Shown here: piece after piece, positions 54,725 through 64,000 of the stretch
Position numbering within the stretch: position 1 is the first letter of the stretch
Layout: every line of letters starts with the position of its first letter
Assembly (NCBI RefSeq): GCF_000499845.2
Contig: NC_023756.2
Span: forward strand, 31,711,660 to 31,775,659
DNA: 64,000 nucleotides
Origin: Phaseolus vulgaris
Lineage: Eukaryota; Streptophyta; Magnoliopsida; Fabales; Fabaceae
Reading direction: 5' to 3'
Notes under the pieces: model-generated
What the model was told of the DNA's origin: nothing
The model's database searches: none
What the model saw: only the letters and a program-made list of their open reading frames with translations
Program-made: the position numbers and the translations under genes

Positions 54725-57700
54725 TGTACCGTCCCGTATCCGGGCGTTGACTAAGTCAAGGTCAAAGTCAACGACTGGAGAGTCAAGGTCAACGCAAGGC
54801 GTCGCCTAGGTGGAGAGACGCCAAGTGCTAGCATCGCCAAGAGGAAGCGTCGCCAGGACAAGGCGTCGCCTAGGTGATGGCGTCACCCAACCAGGGCGTC
54901 GCCAGATCAAACAGTGCTAAAGCAAGGCAGTCACGGTGGGGTTCCCCGATACCCATGGGTAGGAAAGACCATGGAGGGAGCGACGCCGTGGGAAGGCCTC
55001 AGGTCCCGATAGCCCGGGGCAGCGATACAGAGAAGGAAAAGGTGGCTTCAAGGCCATAGCAACAACACCAGTGTAGGGCAGCCTGACTCGAGAAGTACCC
55101 CTGCCGCCGCAGAAACGCCTTTGGGACAGATACGACTCAAGAGGAAGGTCACGCCCAGGGCAGCCGGGTGCAGGGTACGAGAGGAAGGCAGATACGCTCT
55201 CAAAGTAAGTGACTAGAGGATTGGGGGCATGAGTTGGCGCCCAAAAAGTCACCCCTAGCGTAGTAGCACTCCCGAGCAGGAGGACTCACACGTAGAAACG
55301 TCCCCAGATGGGAAGAAACGCGCCCAGATGGGGTCACAGCGTCGTGAGGACCTCCACGTGTACGACAGCCATGCCAGAATAGAAACACCCTTTAGTCAGG
55401 TGCCAGGTAATTAAAGTCATTCAATACAGTTTCCCTTTCGAGCATTCAGGTGTTATAATGGCTCCCAAGCGTTTCAACGTCTTAAATGCGCTACGTTTCT
55501 AATTAAATACGCTGATTGAGTGCGTTACATTTGTAATTAAAGGTGCTTTAAGGCGCTTTAAATGCTTGGGTAGTTTAAATAACGCGGAGAATGTTGGAAA
55601 CAGGGTTCGAACTTTTGGCAAACTTACCGGAACTCTCTAGTTGCTTGCTCGTGCTTCAAGGTTACGAACAAGGTGTTGAAGATGGTTGCTGCCCCTTCAA
55701 GATTGTGTTTGATGAAGACCTATATGTAGTGTTTGATGAAGTCTTATATGTACATTTGATGTGTATTTTTGCTTTGCTTTAAGTATGTCTTAGTTAGTGC
55801 TTAGAGGTTGTCTAAGAGTGGGCTTTTTGCTGAGTAACTCACCTCATAACCACTGGCCATGTGATAAGAACAAGCATAAGTTTTCTTAAACTGTTTTTCA
55901 CATGTTTTACACAAAAACACGTTTACTGCATAAAAATAAATCTGTTCTTTTCTAAATAAACAGATTCATTTTCTTCACTGATGTCTTGGCTAAAGTCTTG
56001 TAAAAAATTAGATTTTGTGCATCAGGTATTTTGACTAAGTCTTCTTCTTTTCAAAACGACTGAGTTTTAAATAGTTAAACTTTCTCTGTTTTCGTTTTGA
56101 AAAATAAATCTGTTCATCTGTAAATGAATAGATTCTTTTTCTCTCTGGTGCCATGACAAGCTTAAACGTTTTCAGTTTTATCTCTGCACCAGAATGGTTG
56201 ACTAAGTCTCCTCACTTAACAAATTCTCTAACTGCTTTTTGAAAATAAATCTGTTCATTTTATTTTCAATCTGTTCATTTTATAACAGCTTTAACTGTTT
56301 TTCAAATATCTGTTATAAGCTGGTTCTCTATAAAATGCAAACTTGTTTTCTGAGTTAACAATCAATTCAACAGTTCATACATTTGCAAAAACGAGTTTTA
56401 CAGCAGAGAATCAAAGGTTTACAAAGGATTAGCATTTGTTCTTCAAAGATTTCGAAAATCACAAAGTGCTTGTTCTTGGTTTGGTTCCAAAAGCTTGGTG
56501 TGAGGTGCAGCTGCTGTTCTAGCAATCTTGCCTACTGGTTTAAGGCTGATCTTTGTTACCTCAATCAGGTGTAGTCGTTTCACATCTCTTTCTTGTAATA
56601 GTTTGGTTGAACACTCTTCTTGATAGGTGTTCTTGAAGAGTAGGTGTGTGTGTATGCTGAAATAGGTTTTTTCAGCAAGAGTACCTAAGTTCTTGTAGGT
56701 TTCAAGAACAGTGGGAAGTGTACTTGATTGTACTGTGTTTTAGTGATTTCCACCTGTTGTTGGTGAAGACTGGATGTAGCTCAGGTTGAGTGAACCAGTA
56801 TAACTGCTTGTGTTCATTCTCTCTCACTCTCTGCAATTTCGTTTCTGCATAATTGATAAAACAGCAAAGAAATAAATCTGTTCAATTGAAAATAAATCTG
56901 TTTTTTCTGGGCACTGTGCATACTGTTCTTGATTTCTGAAAAACTGTTTTAATCTGATAAGAACATATAAAATCTGCTAAAAGCCACTGGAACAGATTGA
57001 CTGTGATAGGCTGCTCAAGAAACTGTAAATGCTATTAATTGAACCTTAAACAAATTACTTAAAGTTGAAGCTTGCTGTTCTGTGATTCATTGTTCTTAAT
57101 TTCTGGAAAATTGCTTGACATCAAGAAGAACACTCATAGTCTGTTAAAAGCCACTGGAACAGCTTGTTTGCAAAGGTCACTCAATTAATTAGCATGCTAT
57201 CAATTGAACCTTAATCACTTGCTTGAAATTGAGGCTTGCTGTTTTGTGTTCCACTGTTTTTCAAATCTGATATTTGTGTGTGTGCTGCTGGAAATTCTCA
57301 CTGCATAATCTTGTGATTAACCTTGCTAAATTAAAAGCGTTTCAAACAAAAAACAGTGCTGAAATAAATCTGTTCATTTTCACATAAATCGATTTATTTT
57401 CTGTACAACTGTGTTAAACACTGTTTCTGCGAGAAAATTTTAAAAGGTCAATTCACCCCCCCTCTTGAACTTTGGCACTATTAAACCCAACACAAGGGAC
57501 TGGGAACATCTTTGCCTGAGAGAGAGAACACAGACACACAATACACAGTTATTTTTTACCACCTTCAGGGTGCCATACGCGGTGCTCAGAGACGGAGGTG
57601 AACAGTTTTGGTGTTTCTTGCTAGCTGACTTGAGCGCCGGAGTGCAAACGGCCGCTAGGGCGCCTCTTTGTCCTCTTTTTTGCAGGAATCCACAGGTAAC

Positions 57701-57770
57701 CAGTGGGGAGGAGTCCCTAGCTGACGGTTGAGGTCGCGCACGAAGACGTCCCGGTCAACCGGACGGAACA
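54725..57770 (+). repeat. Solo Tat-B LTR hosting a copia-like solo LTR
   Basis: Ends are TGTACCGTCCCG and CCGGACGGAACA, with perfect target duplications AGATT at 54720-54724 and 57771-57775. It contains GGCGTCGCC minisatellite units (54785-54905) and the U5 block (about 57625-57665). Without the inner LTR it is about 1.2 kb, like the other full Tat-B LTRs. Confidence 0.9.
55674..57492 (+). repeat. Copia-like solo LTR (1819 bp)
   Basis: It begins TGTTGAAGATGG and ends TTAAACCCAACA, with perfect target duplications CAAGG at 55669-55673 and 57493-57497. The segment TTCACCCCCCCTCTTG near its end resembles the 3' ends of SIRE-type LTRs. It carries many AAATAAATCTGTTCATTTT-type repeats (about 55950-57400). 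It is not the same family as 29915-31027. No ORF was found. Confidence 0.88.
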
Positions 57771-57830
57771 AGATTTTATAGATTTGACTTCACTTTCAAT
57801 AGACTTTGGAGAGTGAGGAGTAGAAGACAT

Positions 57831-59695
57831 GGCTAAAGTTTTTTTGTGTGTATATAAGTGTTTTACCTTGAGGAAATTTAGGAAATTCAAAGAAGGTAGT
57901 TTTCCAGGTAAGGCAGGTGAGTCACAAAGGACTACTTAAGTACCAAGCCTTTGCCTTAGCCAAAAACTATCCCTCAATGTCTCCACACAAAACTTCCTCT
58001 TAGTAAACTACTTATAACACAATTAAGTTGAGAAATCAAAACTTTTTTTTTTTTTCAATGCAAGAAAACAATGTATGCTAACTAAGTTAACAAAGCTAGT
58101 CGGTTTAACACAAAATAAGCATGCAAAGCGTCACTACTAAGCAAAGGAAAAGGCAATTACAATCAATTAACAATTGCTAATTAAGAATTCTATACTAGTC
58201 GGCCCTAGGTGAGGCTTCTTGGACACTTTGAGCCCTTGAAGACACACTCACGTCTAAAACATAATTAAGAGGTAATTAACACAAATTAAGTTGTAAGGAA
58301 ATTAAGAAAAACTCCCTTTGTTGATCCTCTTTTTGCTAAATGCTCTTCCTTGTTGTCTTTGCTTGTTGATCCTCCAAGTGTTTGTAGTGTTTTTCAAGAA
58401 TGCTTGTTTCGGCCTTGGCTTTGTTTCCCCTTAGAATGTAGGTTTTAATTCTCCAATTCCAGCACCTATCAAAAGACTAGATCTTACCCAAGTCAAGTTT
58501 CCATTCAATTAAGCACCAAAGGAGAAATAAATTCCAGCACCAAATTAGAGGTCAAAGAACAAAAACAAGAAACAATTTAATTGAATAAAACAGTACCACC
58601 AAAAGGAGTTAGATTATGACAACTAGAAAGAGGTCCAGAAAAATATTAAGCAAGCAAATAAAAGGTACCAAAATAAAGGTAGGCACACAAAAGAATCCTA
58701 AAAATGGCACTAGAATTAGATGACCAAATAAAAAAAAACAGCACCACTGGAAAATGTTGTGGGCCAGAAACGTGTTTTTCCCCAATTTATGCTGAGCTGT
58801 GTTTTTAAGATATGATTCTGAAATTTGATATGCAAGATATTCAAGATCTTAGCTAAAATCTGGCTTTGGAATCACTCAAAACGCATGCACCAATTTGTTT
58901 TAATAAATTTTGCAATTTTGGTGTTCAGTTACGCCAGCTGTAGCGCCTCAGATTTGCACACTGATTTTAAAAGATTTATCATTTTTTTTCTGTTGATTCT
59001 TTTGGACTAATTCTTGTTTTGTACTTTCTATAACACTTCAAACTTGCATATTCCAGAGAATCAAAATTTTCCTATGAGTGAAAATATTTTTCTGGATCAA
59101 ATCAGCCAGCACAGAAAATTTGAAACAGGGGATTCTGGAAACTGGAAACAAAAACAGCAAGATACCAAAATTTAAACACAATGGAAATTTGTGAAATAGA
59201 ATTGTGTAGGATCTAAACACAATATGAACTCAAACTAAAATTAAAAAAAGGCACCAAAAGATCAAAGAACAGCAGATTCAAAGCAAATAAAGATACCCAA
59301 AATCAAGAAACAATCAAGCCAAATAAAGGACTACTAAGAATTGTTGACATTGTGGATGAACATGACTTGACAAAACATATAAGATTCAGAAATTAAAGAC
59401 TCAAAAGCATAATATGAACCAAATGAGAAAGCAATAAAGACTCAAAAGCCTAAAAGAAAATAGCAACTCAAAGGTGTATGGAATCCTATCACAATTTGCA
59501 CAAGAACTTGTTCAAGATCAATTGAACAAAAGTGCTTCGGTTTGATCTTCCACAAAGCACACCAAAACAAATTAAAATGTAAAAAACAGCAAGACAATTA
59601 TGGAAAATAAGATGAACAACATGAAAGTAAAGAAGAACTAAAAATGAAAGACCAAAAGCAACTCATCTTGAAGAACCATAGCTCATGATACCAAA
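57831..59695 (-). other. Long untranslated leader and primer binding site of the minus CRM-like element
   Basis: The minus strand reads TGGTATCATGAGC (59693-59681) 2 nt after the 5' LTR, a diverged initiator-Met type primer site. The remaining 1.85 kb up to the gag ATG at 57830 is A-rich on the plus strand and has no supported ORF. Confidence 0.65.
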
Positions 59696-60383
59696 TGATG
59701 GCATTTCATGAAGGTCTTCTTGAATCATGTAAGAAAAGTGGTGCGGAAGCTATGAAGGTGTGTGAACAAGATCCTCCTAAGAGTGGTGTTGATCTTGAAG
59801 GTGCATGAAAGGTATGATTATAGGGAGGTTTTGCCAGCCCAAGGAGATGTGAAGGAAATGAAGTTTAGAGCCTAGAATTCTAGGAGAAGCAAAGCTTGGC
59901 ACAAAATGACAGCATAACTTTACGCACAATAAACTTGCAAATACAAGGTGTAGGGCTTCCTCTTTATAAGCTAAATGGCCGTAAGTTTCAAGCTAATGCC
60001 TAATGAAATGAAAGCCAAATTAAATGCAATTCACAAAGCACATGTGCCATGTGCTCATGACCGGCCAAACCTAGAGAGTTTCTAGAATGTTTCACTCAAA
60101 TATGCTTTCTACACTACTCTAATTACTAAGCACCCCTAATGGGCCTTTATGCAACATGTACAAAGCTTTCTCTCTTCCATCCGTGGCTTCATTCAATTGG
60201 GCTTGAATATGCTTAGCCATTGACCTTGTGATAGGTCCTAGACGGTCCATGAGTAGCCTTTCCTCTTCACGTCCTAGACGCTCCATCCTTCTAGCTAGAC
60301 GCTCATCATGGTCTAGACGCTCTTCATGGTCTAGTGTTGGGCTTTGGCTTTCATGGCTAGATGTGCTTGGCCCTCCTCCATCA
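59696..60383 (-). repeat. 5' LTR of the minus CRM-like element
   Basis: The 688-bp LTR starts on the minus strand TGATGGAGGAGGGCC (60383) and ends ATGCCATCA (59696). The TATA element TATAAAGAGG reads CCTCTTTATA on the plus strand at about 59957-59968. Its first part encodes the pol C-terminus (an ERL/D-rich repeat region, then GPITRSMAKHIQ, stop at 60119), as in other CRM-type LTRs. The right flank is Tat-C 3' UTR. Confidence 0.75.
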
Positions 60384-60875
60384 GGAAAGGTGAGAGCTTT
60401 CGCGAAGAGAAAGAGCACGAGAGTTGCAGAGAATCGCAAGGGCTTCAGAGAGAGGATGAACAGTAGAAGAGAGTGCGAAGAAATGAATGAAACAGTGCCT
60501 CGAGCGCGTGTTTTCAAAAGTTATAACGTTAACTCAAGAATCGTTAACGACGCACACCCTCAACTATTGGATCGCGCCACGTGTCGAAGGATTGAGCGCT
60601 AACTTGAAGCGCAAAGGGCACCAAGCGCTGACCGTACGATTGAGCCACGTGTGAGGAGATTAGAACATAACCCAAAGTGTCACCTTTCTCGCTCAAAGAA
60701 TGTCACATCGTCAGAATACTCGAAGGTATGTCACATTAGCGGTACAGAAAATGTCACGTCAGCTGATCAGAGAATGTCACGTCAGCTGATCAGAGAATGA
60801 CACGTCATCAGAGTGCCATGTAGGCCTTAGTCTATTCGCTGAAAACAAGTTATCAGCTCAAGACTGGGGGTCTTG
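60384..60875 (+). other. Tat-C 3' UTR with leader of a lost antisense gene and polypurine tract
   Basis: 60384-60550 resembles the leader of the Tat antisense gene (compare 2640-2720), but the gene body is gone. About 60680-60810 holds three tandem units of about 23 bp built on AATGTCACGTCAGCTGATCAG. AAGACTGGGGG (60860-60870) is the polypurine tract. Confidence 0.6.
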
Positions 60876-62126
60876 TGTACCGTCCCGTCCCCGGGCGTTG
60901 ACCAAAGTCAAAGTCAAAGTCAACATAAGGTGGGACCACTCGAGGGGTCCAAGGAAGGAAGTCAACAGATTGACTGCTTCAGGCGTCGCCAAGACAAGGC
61001 ATCGCCAAGATGAGGCGTTGCCAAGATGAGGCGTCGCCAAGATGAGGCGTCGCCAAGATGAGGCGTCGCCAAGATGACGTGTCGCCAAGATGACGCGTCG
61101 CCAAAATGAGGCGTCGCCAAGATGAGACGTCGCCAAGATGAGGCGTCGCCAAGATGAGGCGTCGCCAAGATGAGGCGTCGCCAAAATGAGGCGTCGCCAA
61201 GTCAAGGCGTCGCCAGGAGAGGGTGTCGCCAGATTGAAGCATCGCCAGGTTAAGATGTAGCTCAGAACAGTAACAAAGAGAAGAGAAAGGTGGCTTCAAG
61301 GTCATAGGTTTAGTACCAGTAGGAGTAACCTGACTCGTGAAGTACCCACGCCACCTCAGGGAGTCCCCTGGGATAGATACGACCCATGAGAGGGTCATGC
61401 CCAGGGGTGAACCAGGTGCATGGTGCGAGAGGAAGGTAGATACACTCCCAGGACGAGTGACTAGAGGATGGGGCGCATGAGTTGGCACCCAGAAAGTCAC
61501 CCCACATGCCAGATGCACTTCGAGGAAAGAGGACTCACACAATGGGATAACCCTAAGTTGGGTTACGGCGCTGTGGAGCCCTCTGCGTAGAATAACGATC
61601 AAGTCAGAAGAACACGTGGCAATAAGCACGTGTTCATCAATGTTTTAGTGAAAGTTTGCTAAGGTACGCGTTAATTTTGTTTACGTATCAAATGTTTCAA
61701 GGCACATTTTTATATGCTTTCAATGCGCTTTAACGCGCTTTAAATACAAGAGGTGTATAAAAAGGGGCCTTGGTGCATTTGAAAGGGATCCGAGTTTTGA
61801 CCTAATTCTCGCAATTTACACACACGCAAACCCTAGTAGTTGCATTGCACACCCACTGTGTGCACAAGACAATTAGGGCAACACAGTTTTAGCCACTCAG
61901 TATTTTCGACCACCTTCAGAGCATTCGTTTACGGTGTTCCGATACGGAGGTGTGCCACCTTTTGATGTTTCTCGCTAGCTGACTTGATCGTTGGAATGCA
62001 AACGGCCGCGAGGGTGCCCTTTTGTTCACTTCCTTTTCAGGTATGACAGACGAAGCAGAACGAAGGTGCCCTAGCTCGCGAAGACGAGCCACGCGCAAAG
62101 ACGATCCCGGTCAACCAGTGGGAACA
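60876..62126 (+). repeat. Tat-C 3' LTR
   Basis: The 1251-bp LTR runs TGTACCGTCCCGTCCCC to CAGTGGGAACA, with TATA box TATAAAAAGG at 61756-61765 and U5 block at about 61978-62022. It carries an expanded minisatellite at 60980-61215. Confidence 0.85.
60980..61215 (+). repeat. Expanded 16-bp minisatellite inside the Tat-C 3' LTR
   Basis: About 14 to 15 near-identical units of AGGCGTCGCCAAGATG, many differing by one base, fill this stretch. The 5' LTR has only about four units at the same place. Confidence 0.88.
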
Positions 62127-62560
62127 CATAATATATGAAGACCAAATGAATTTACCCCATCCATAGGGAACTCCTGGTTCCAAGAAAAAATTGCTAGCCG
62201 ATTTAAGAGTAAAATAACCAAACTTATCTAGAATCCAATTAGGAATAATCTGTTCATTTGTAACCCTGATATGATTAAATAAAAGAGGCATATGCTGTAA
62301 AGACAAAGGAATATTCCAATCACGACCAATCCGAAACTAGGAGACTGTATCTGAAAGGCTAGCGCCATCTGATAATCCTGCAATATTTGTTAAAGAAGTA
62401 GTAGAACACCATTTATCATTCCAGAAATTAATAAAAGTACCTTTACAAATCGTCCAAGAAGTATGGTCAAGAATAGTGTCATAAAACTACTTAATTTCAG
62501 TCCAAATAGGCTAAATAGATGAGGATTTATATACCATTATAAGCTTATATTTTTTTATTA
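62127..62560 (-). pseudogene. LINE segment between RT and the zinc finger
   Basis: The minus strand reads DHTSWTICKGTFINFWNDKW, DWNIPLSLQHMPLLFNHI, FTLKSASNFFLEPG and WGKFIWSSYI, typical of the linker downstream of the L1 RT. It includes stops. It continues at 43518 after the Tat-C insertion. The RT itself is absent, so the LINE is 5'-truncated. Confidence 0.65.
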
Positions 62561-62578
62561 ATAATTTTTAAATATAAG

Positions 62579-63841
62579 TGTACCGTCCCGTATCACGGCG
62601 TTGACTAAATCAAGGTCAAAGTCAATGACTGGAAGGTCAAAGTCAACCCAAGGCGTCGCCTAGGTGAAGGCGTCGCCCAAGTGTAGAGACGCCAAGAGGA
62701 AGCGTCGCCAAGGCAGGACAAGGCGTCGCCTGGGTGGAGGCGTCGCCAAAGCAAGGCGTCGCCTGAGTAGAGGCGTCGCCCAACCAGGGCGTCGCCAGAT
62801 CGAACAGTGTAAAAGCAAGGCAATCACGGTGTGGTTCCCCGATACCCATGGGTAGGAAAGACCATGGAGGGAGCGACGTCGTGGGAAAGCCTCAGGTCCC
62901 GATATCTCGAGAAAGTGATAAAGAGAAGGAAAAGGTGGCTTCAAGGCCATAGTGATAGTACCAGTGAAGGGCAGCCTGACTCGCGAAGTACCCCTGCCGC
63001 CCCGGAGACGCCTTCGGGACAGATACGACCCAAGAGGAAGGTCACGCCCAGGATAACCGGGTGCAGGGTGTGAGAGGAAGGCAGATACGCTCTCAGAGTA
63101 AGTGGCTAGATACTTGGGGGCATGAGTTGGCACCCAAAAAGCCACCCCTAGCGCAGTAGCACTCCCAAGCACGAGGACCCACACGTAGAAACGTCCCCAG
63201 ATGGGCAGAAACGCCCCCAGATGGGGTCATGGCGTCGTGAGGCCCTCCACGTATACGACAGCAATGCCGGAATAGAAACACCCTCTAGTCAGGTGCCAGG
63301 TAATTAAAGATATTCAATACAGTTTCCCTTTTTAGCATTCATGTACTATTATGGCTCCCAAGCGTTTCAACGTCTTAAATGCGCTACTTTTCGTAATTAA
63401 GCGCTTTAATGAGTGCGTTACGTTCGAGTTAAAAGCACTTTAAGGCGCTTTAAATGCTGGGGCAGTTTAAATAGCGCTGGGAATGTCGGAAAAGGGGTGG
63501 GAACCTTTGGCAAACTTAGGAGAAACTCTTTGGTTGCTTGCCCGTGCTTTAAGGATACGTACAAGTGACTGGAGAATATTTTTGCAAAAAGGAGACAACA
63601 CACACACACAGATACACAGTTCTTTTGCCACCTTCAGAGTGCCACACGCGGTGCTCAGATACGTGGGTGGACAGTTTTTTGGTGTTTCTTGCTGGCTGAC
63701 TTGAGCGTCGGAGTGCAAACGGCCGCTAGGGCGCCTCTTTGTCCTTTTTTTTGCAGGAATTCACAGGCAATCAGAGGGAAGGAGTCCTTAGCTGACGGTT
63801 GAGGTCGCGCACGAAGACGTCCCGGTCAACCGGACGGAACA
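62579..63841 (+). repeat. Solo Tat-B LTR
   Basis: The 1263-bp LTR runs TGTACCGTCCCGTATC to CCGGACGGAACA with perfect target duplications ATAAG at 62574-62578 and 63842-63846. It contains GGCGTCGCC minisatellite units (62650-62800) and the U5 block (about 63690-63735). Confidence 0.9.
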
Positions 63842-64000
63842 ATAAGATTTTACTTAAAACTAAATTCATTGTCACTCTTAATATTAACTCGTCTAGATGA
63901 TTAAAATAAAACATTTTTTTAATACAATAAATTCAATTTTTTTAAATACAGTAAAATAAAGTTCACACTACAATAAGGGATGAGTGGGTATGATTTCTAT
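63842..64000. other. A/T-rich flank, nothing recognised
   Basis: This short, low-complexity, A/T-rich sequence after the solo LTR matches no element seen in the window and has no ORF. Together with 62561-62578 it is the only candidate for non-element host DNA here. Confidence 0.3.

Larger units (their letters stand above)
53045..57830 (-). pseudogene. gag: CRM-like gag and protease, start codon region split off by a solo LTR
   Basis: The start codon is at 57830. The first 20 codons (57830-57771) read MSSTPHSPKSIESEV. A Tat-B solo LTR (54725-57770, TSD AGATT) then interrupts, and the same frame resumes at 54724 with FLKEVSQVVQMIS, a coiled stretch. A slip near the T-run at 54591-54602 changes frame into the long ORF starting at 54664. 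The gag domain has VEIYLDWEMMVEQLF, AMYWWTSLERER and ARFLSGLSLEIRDRV, the zinc knuckle CFKCYGRGHVQAQC is at about 53790, and the protease LIVDSGSSCNCCSARIVEKL at about 53540, with LLGRPWQFDKKTLHDG. A poly-Lys run encoded by a long homopolymer (53140-53162) ends the frame at 53117. Confidence 0.8.
43519..62126 (+). mobile_element. Tat-C element inserted in the LINE, heavily deleted and hosting other insertions
   Basis: A 5' LTR (43519-44507, 3' end lost), part of pol (44508-47279), a 3' UTR with arrays, a polypurine tract and a 3' LTR (60876-62126) lie in plus orientation. The two ends sit in the same LINE codon region (KFIWSSYI on the right, LPSKTLVL on the left). The flanking bases do not give a clean duplication. 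Gag, protease and half of RT are missing. The antisense gene is represented only by its leader (60384-60550). Confidence 0.75.

Noticed and set aside
55674..57492. Same LTR family as 29915-31027
   Set aside because: Only the terminal TTCACCCCCCCTC segment and a general copia look are shared. The start, body and internal repeats differ.
60119..60517. 132-codon minus-strand ORF taken as a gene
   Set aside because: Its first third is Tat-C 3' UTR and the rest is LTR-borne pol tail in a 5' LTR, so there is no independent gene.
60980..61215. CRISPR-like array
   Set aside because: Units are contiguous, about 16 bp, without spacers, inside an LTR of a plant retroelement, so this is a minisatellite.
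43519..62126. Clean target duplication for Tat-C
   Set aside because: Left flank TGTAT and right flank CATAA do not match, and shifting the ends gives only imperfect pairs, so I did not claim one.
1..64000. tRNA, rRNA or host protein-coding genes
   Set aside because: No cloverleaf-like tRNA, rRNA core or non-element protein was recognised on reading. Every ORF I could identify belongs to a retroelement.

Overview
This is plant nuclear DNA built almost entirely of nested retrotransposons. I find no intact host gene. The families suggest a dicot, probably a phaseoloid legume; that placement rests on recalled resemblance, not a search. Five kinds of element are present. (1) Ty3/gypsy Tat-lineage elements come in three LTR families that I label Tat-A (TGTACCGCCC...GGCAGGATCA), Tat-B (TGTACCGTCCCGTATC...CGGACGGAACA) and Tat-C (TGTACCGTCCCGTCCCC...CAGTGGGAACA). 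(2) Ty3/gypsy chromovirus elements, tentatively CRM-like, have LTRs that start TGATG and overlap the end of the coding region. (3) Ty1/copia SIRE-like elements have LTRs TGTTGAACC...TTCTAACA. (4) Another copia-like family is present as a solo LTR. (5) One old L1-type LINE is cut into three pieces.

Layout, left: 1-3747 is the 3' part of a plus-strand Tat-A element with a spliced ORF antisense to it, a polypurine tract and a 3' LTR. 3748-7512 is an inverted, internally deleted Tat-A copy (minus 5' LTR, PBS, gag, part of protease, then part of the antisense ORF). 7513-11097 is a decayed plus-strand CRM-like pro-pol with a truncated 3' LTR. 11098-11317 is a scrap of SIRE-like internal DNA. 11318-12404 is a minus Tat LTR. 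12405-19532 is a plus-strand Tat element (integrase, satellite-like 3' UTR, antisense spliced gene, polypurine tract, 3' LTR). 19533-22557 is CRM-like material on the minus strand. 22558-28100 is a rearranged Tat-A block with two antisense ORFs fused in tandem and two LTRs.

Middle: 28101-29066 is a copia-type LTR and 29067-29914 is the 3' end of the LINE. 29915-43227 is a complete minus-strand SIRE-like element with TSD ATCAC. It carries gag and a second ORF of the plant-transposon-protein type but no polymerase. Nested in it are a near-pristine TR-GAG-like element (31184-36842, TSD ATATC) encoding gag and protease in an 834-codon ORF, and a Tat-B solo LTR (38033-39278, TSD ATTCC).

Right: 43228-43518 is the LINE zinc-finger region. 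43519-62126 is a Tat-C element holding a SIRE-like solo LTR (TSD GGACG, itself holding a truncated Tat-B LTR) and a minus CRM-like element. The gag start of that CRM-like element is split by a Tat-B solo LTR (TSD AGATT), which in turn is split by a copia-like solo LTR (TSD CAAGG). 62127-62560 is the 5' piece of the LINE, and 62579-63841 is another Tat-B solo LTR (TSD ATAAG).

The reconstructed order of insertion is LINE, then the SIRE-like and Tat-C elements, then CRM-like elements and solo LTRs. The points of most interest are the antisense spliced coiled-coil gene carried by the Tat elements, the two non-autonomous gag-bearing designs (TR-GAG-like, and SIRE gag plus ORF2), a palindromic CAATCGGTTG motif scattered through the SIRE family, and a U5 block conserved across all three Tat LTR families.
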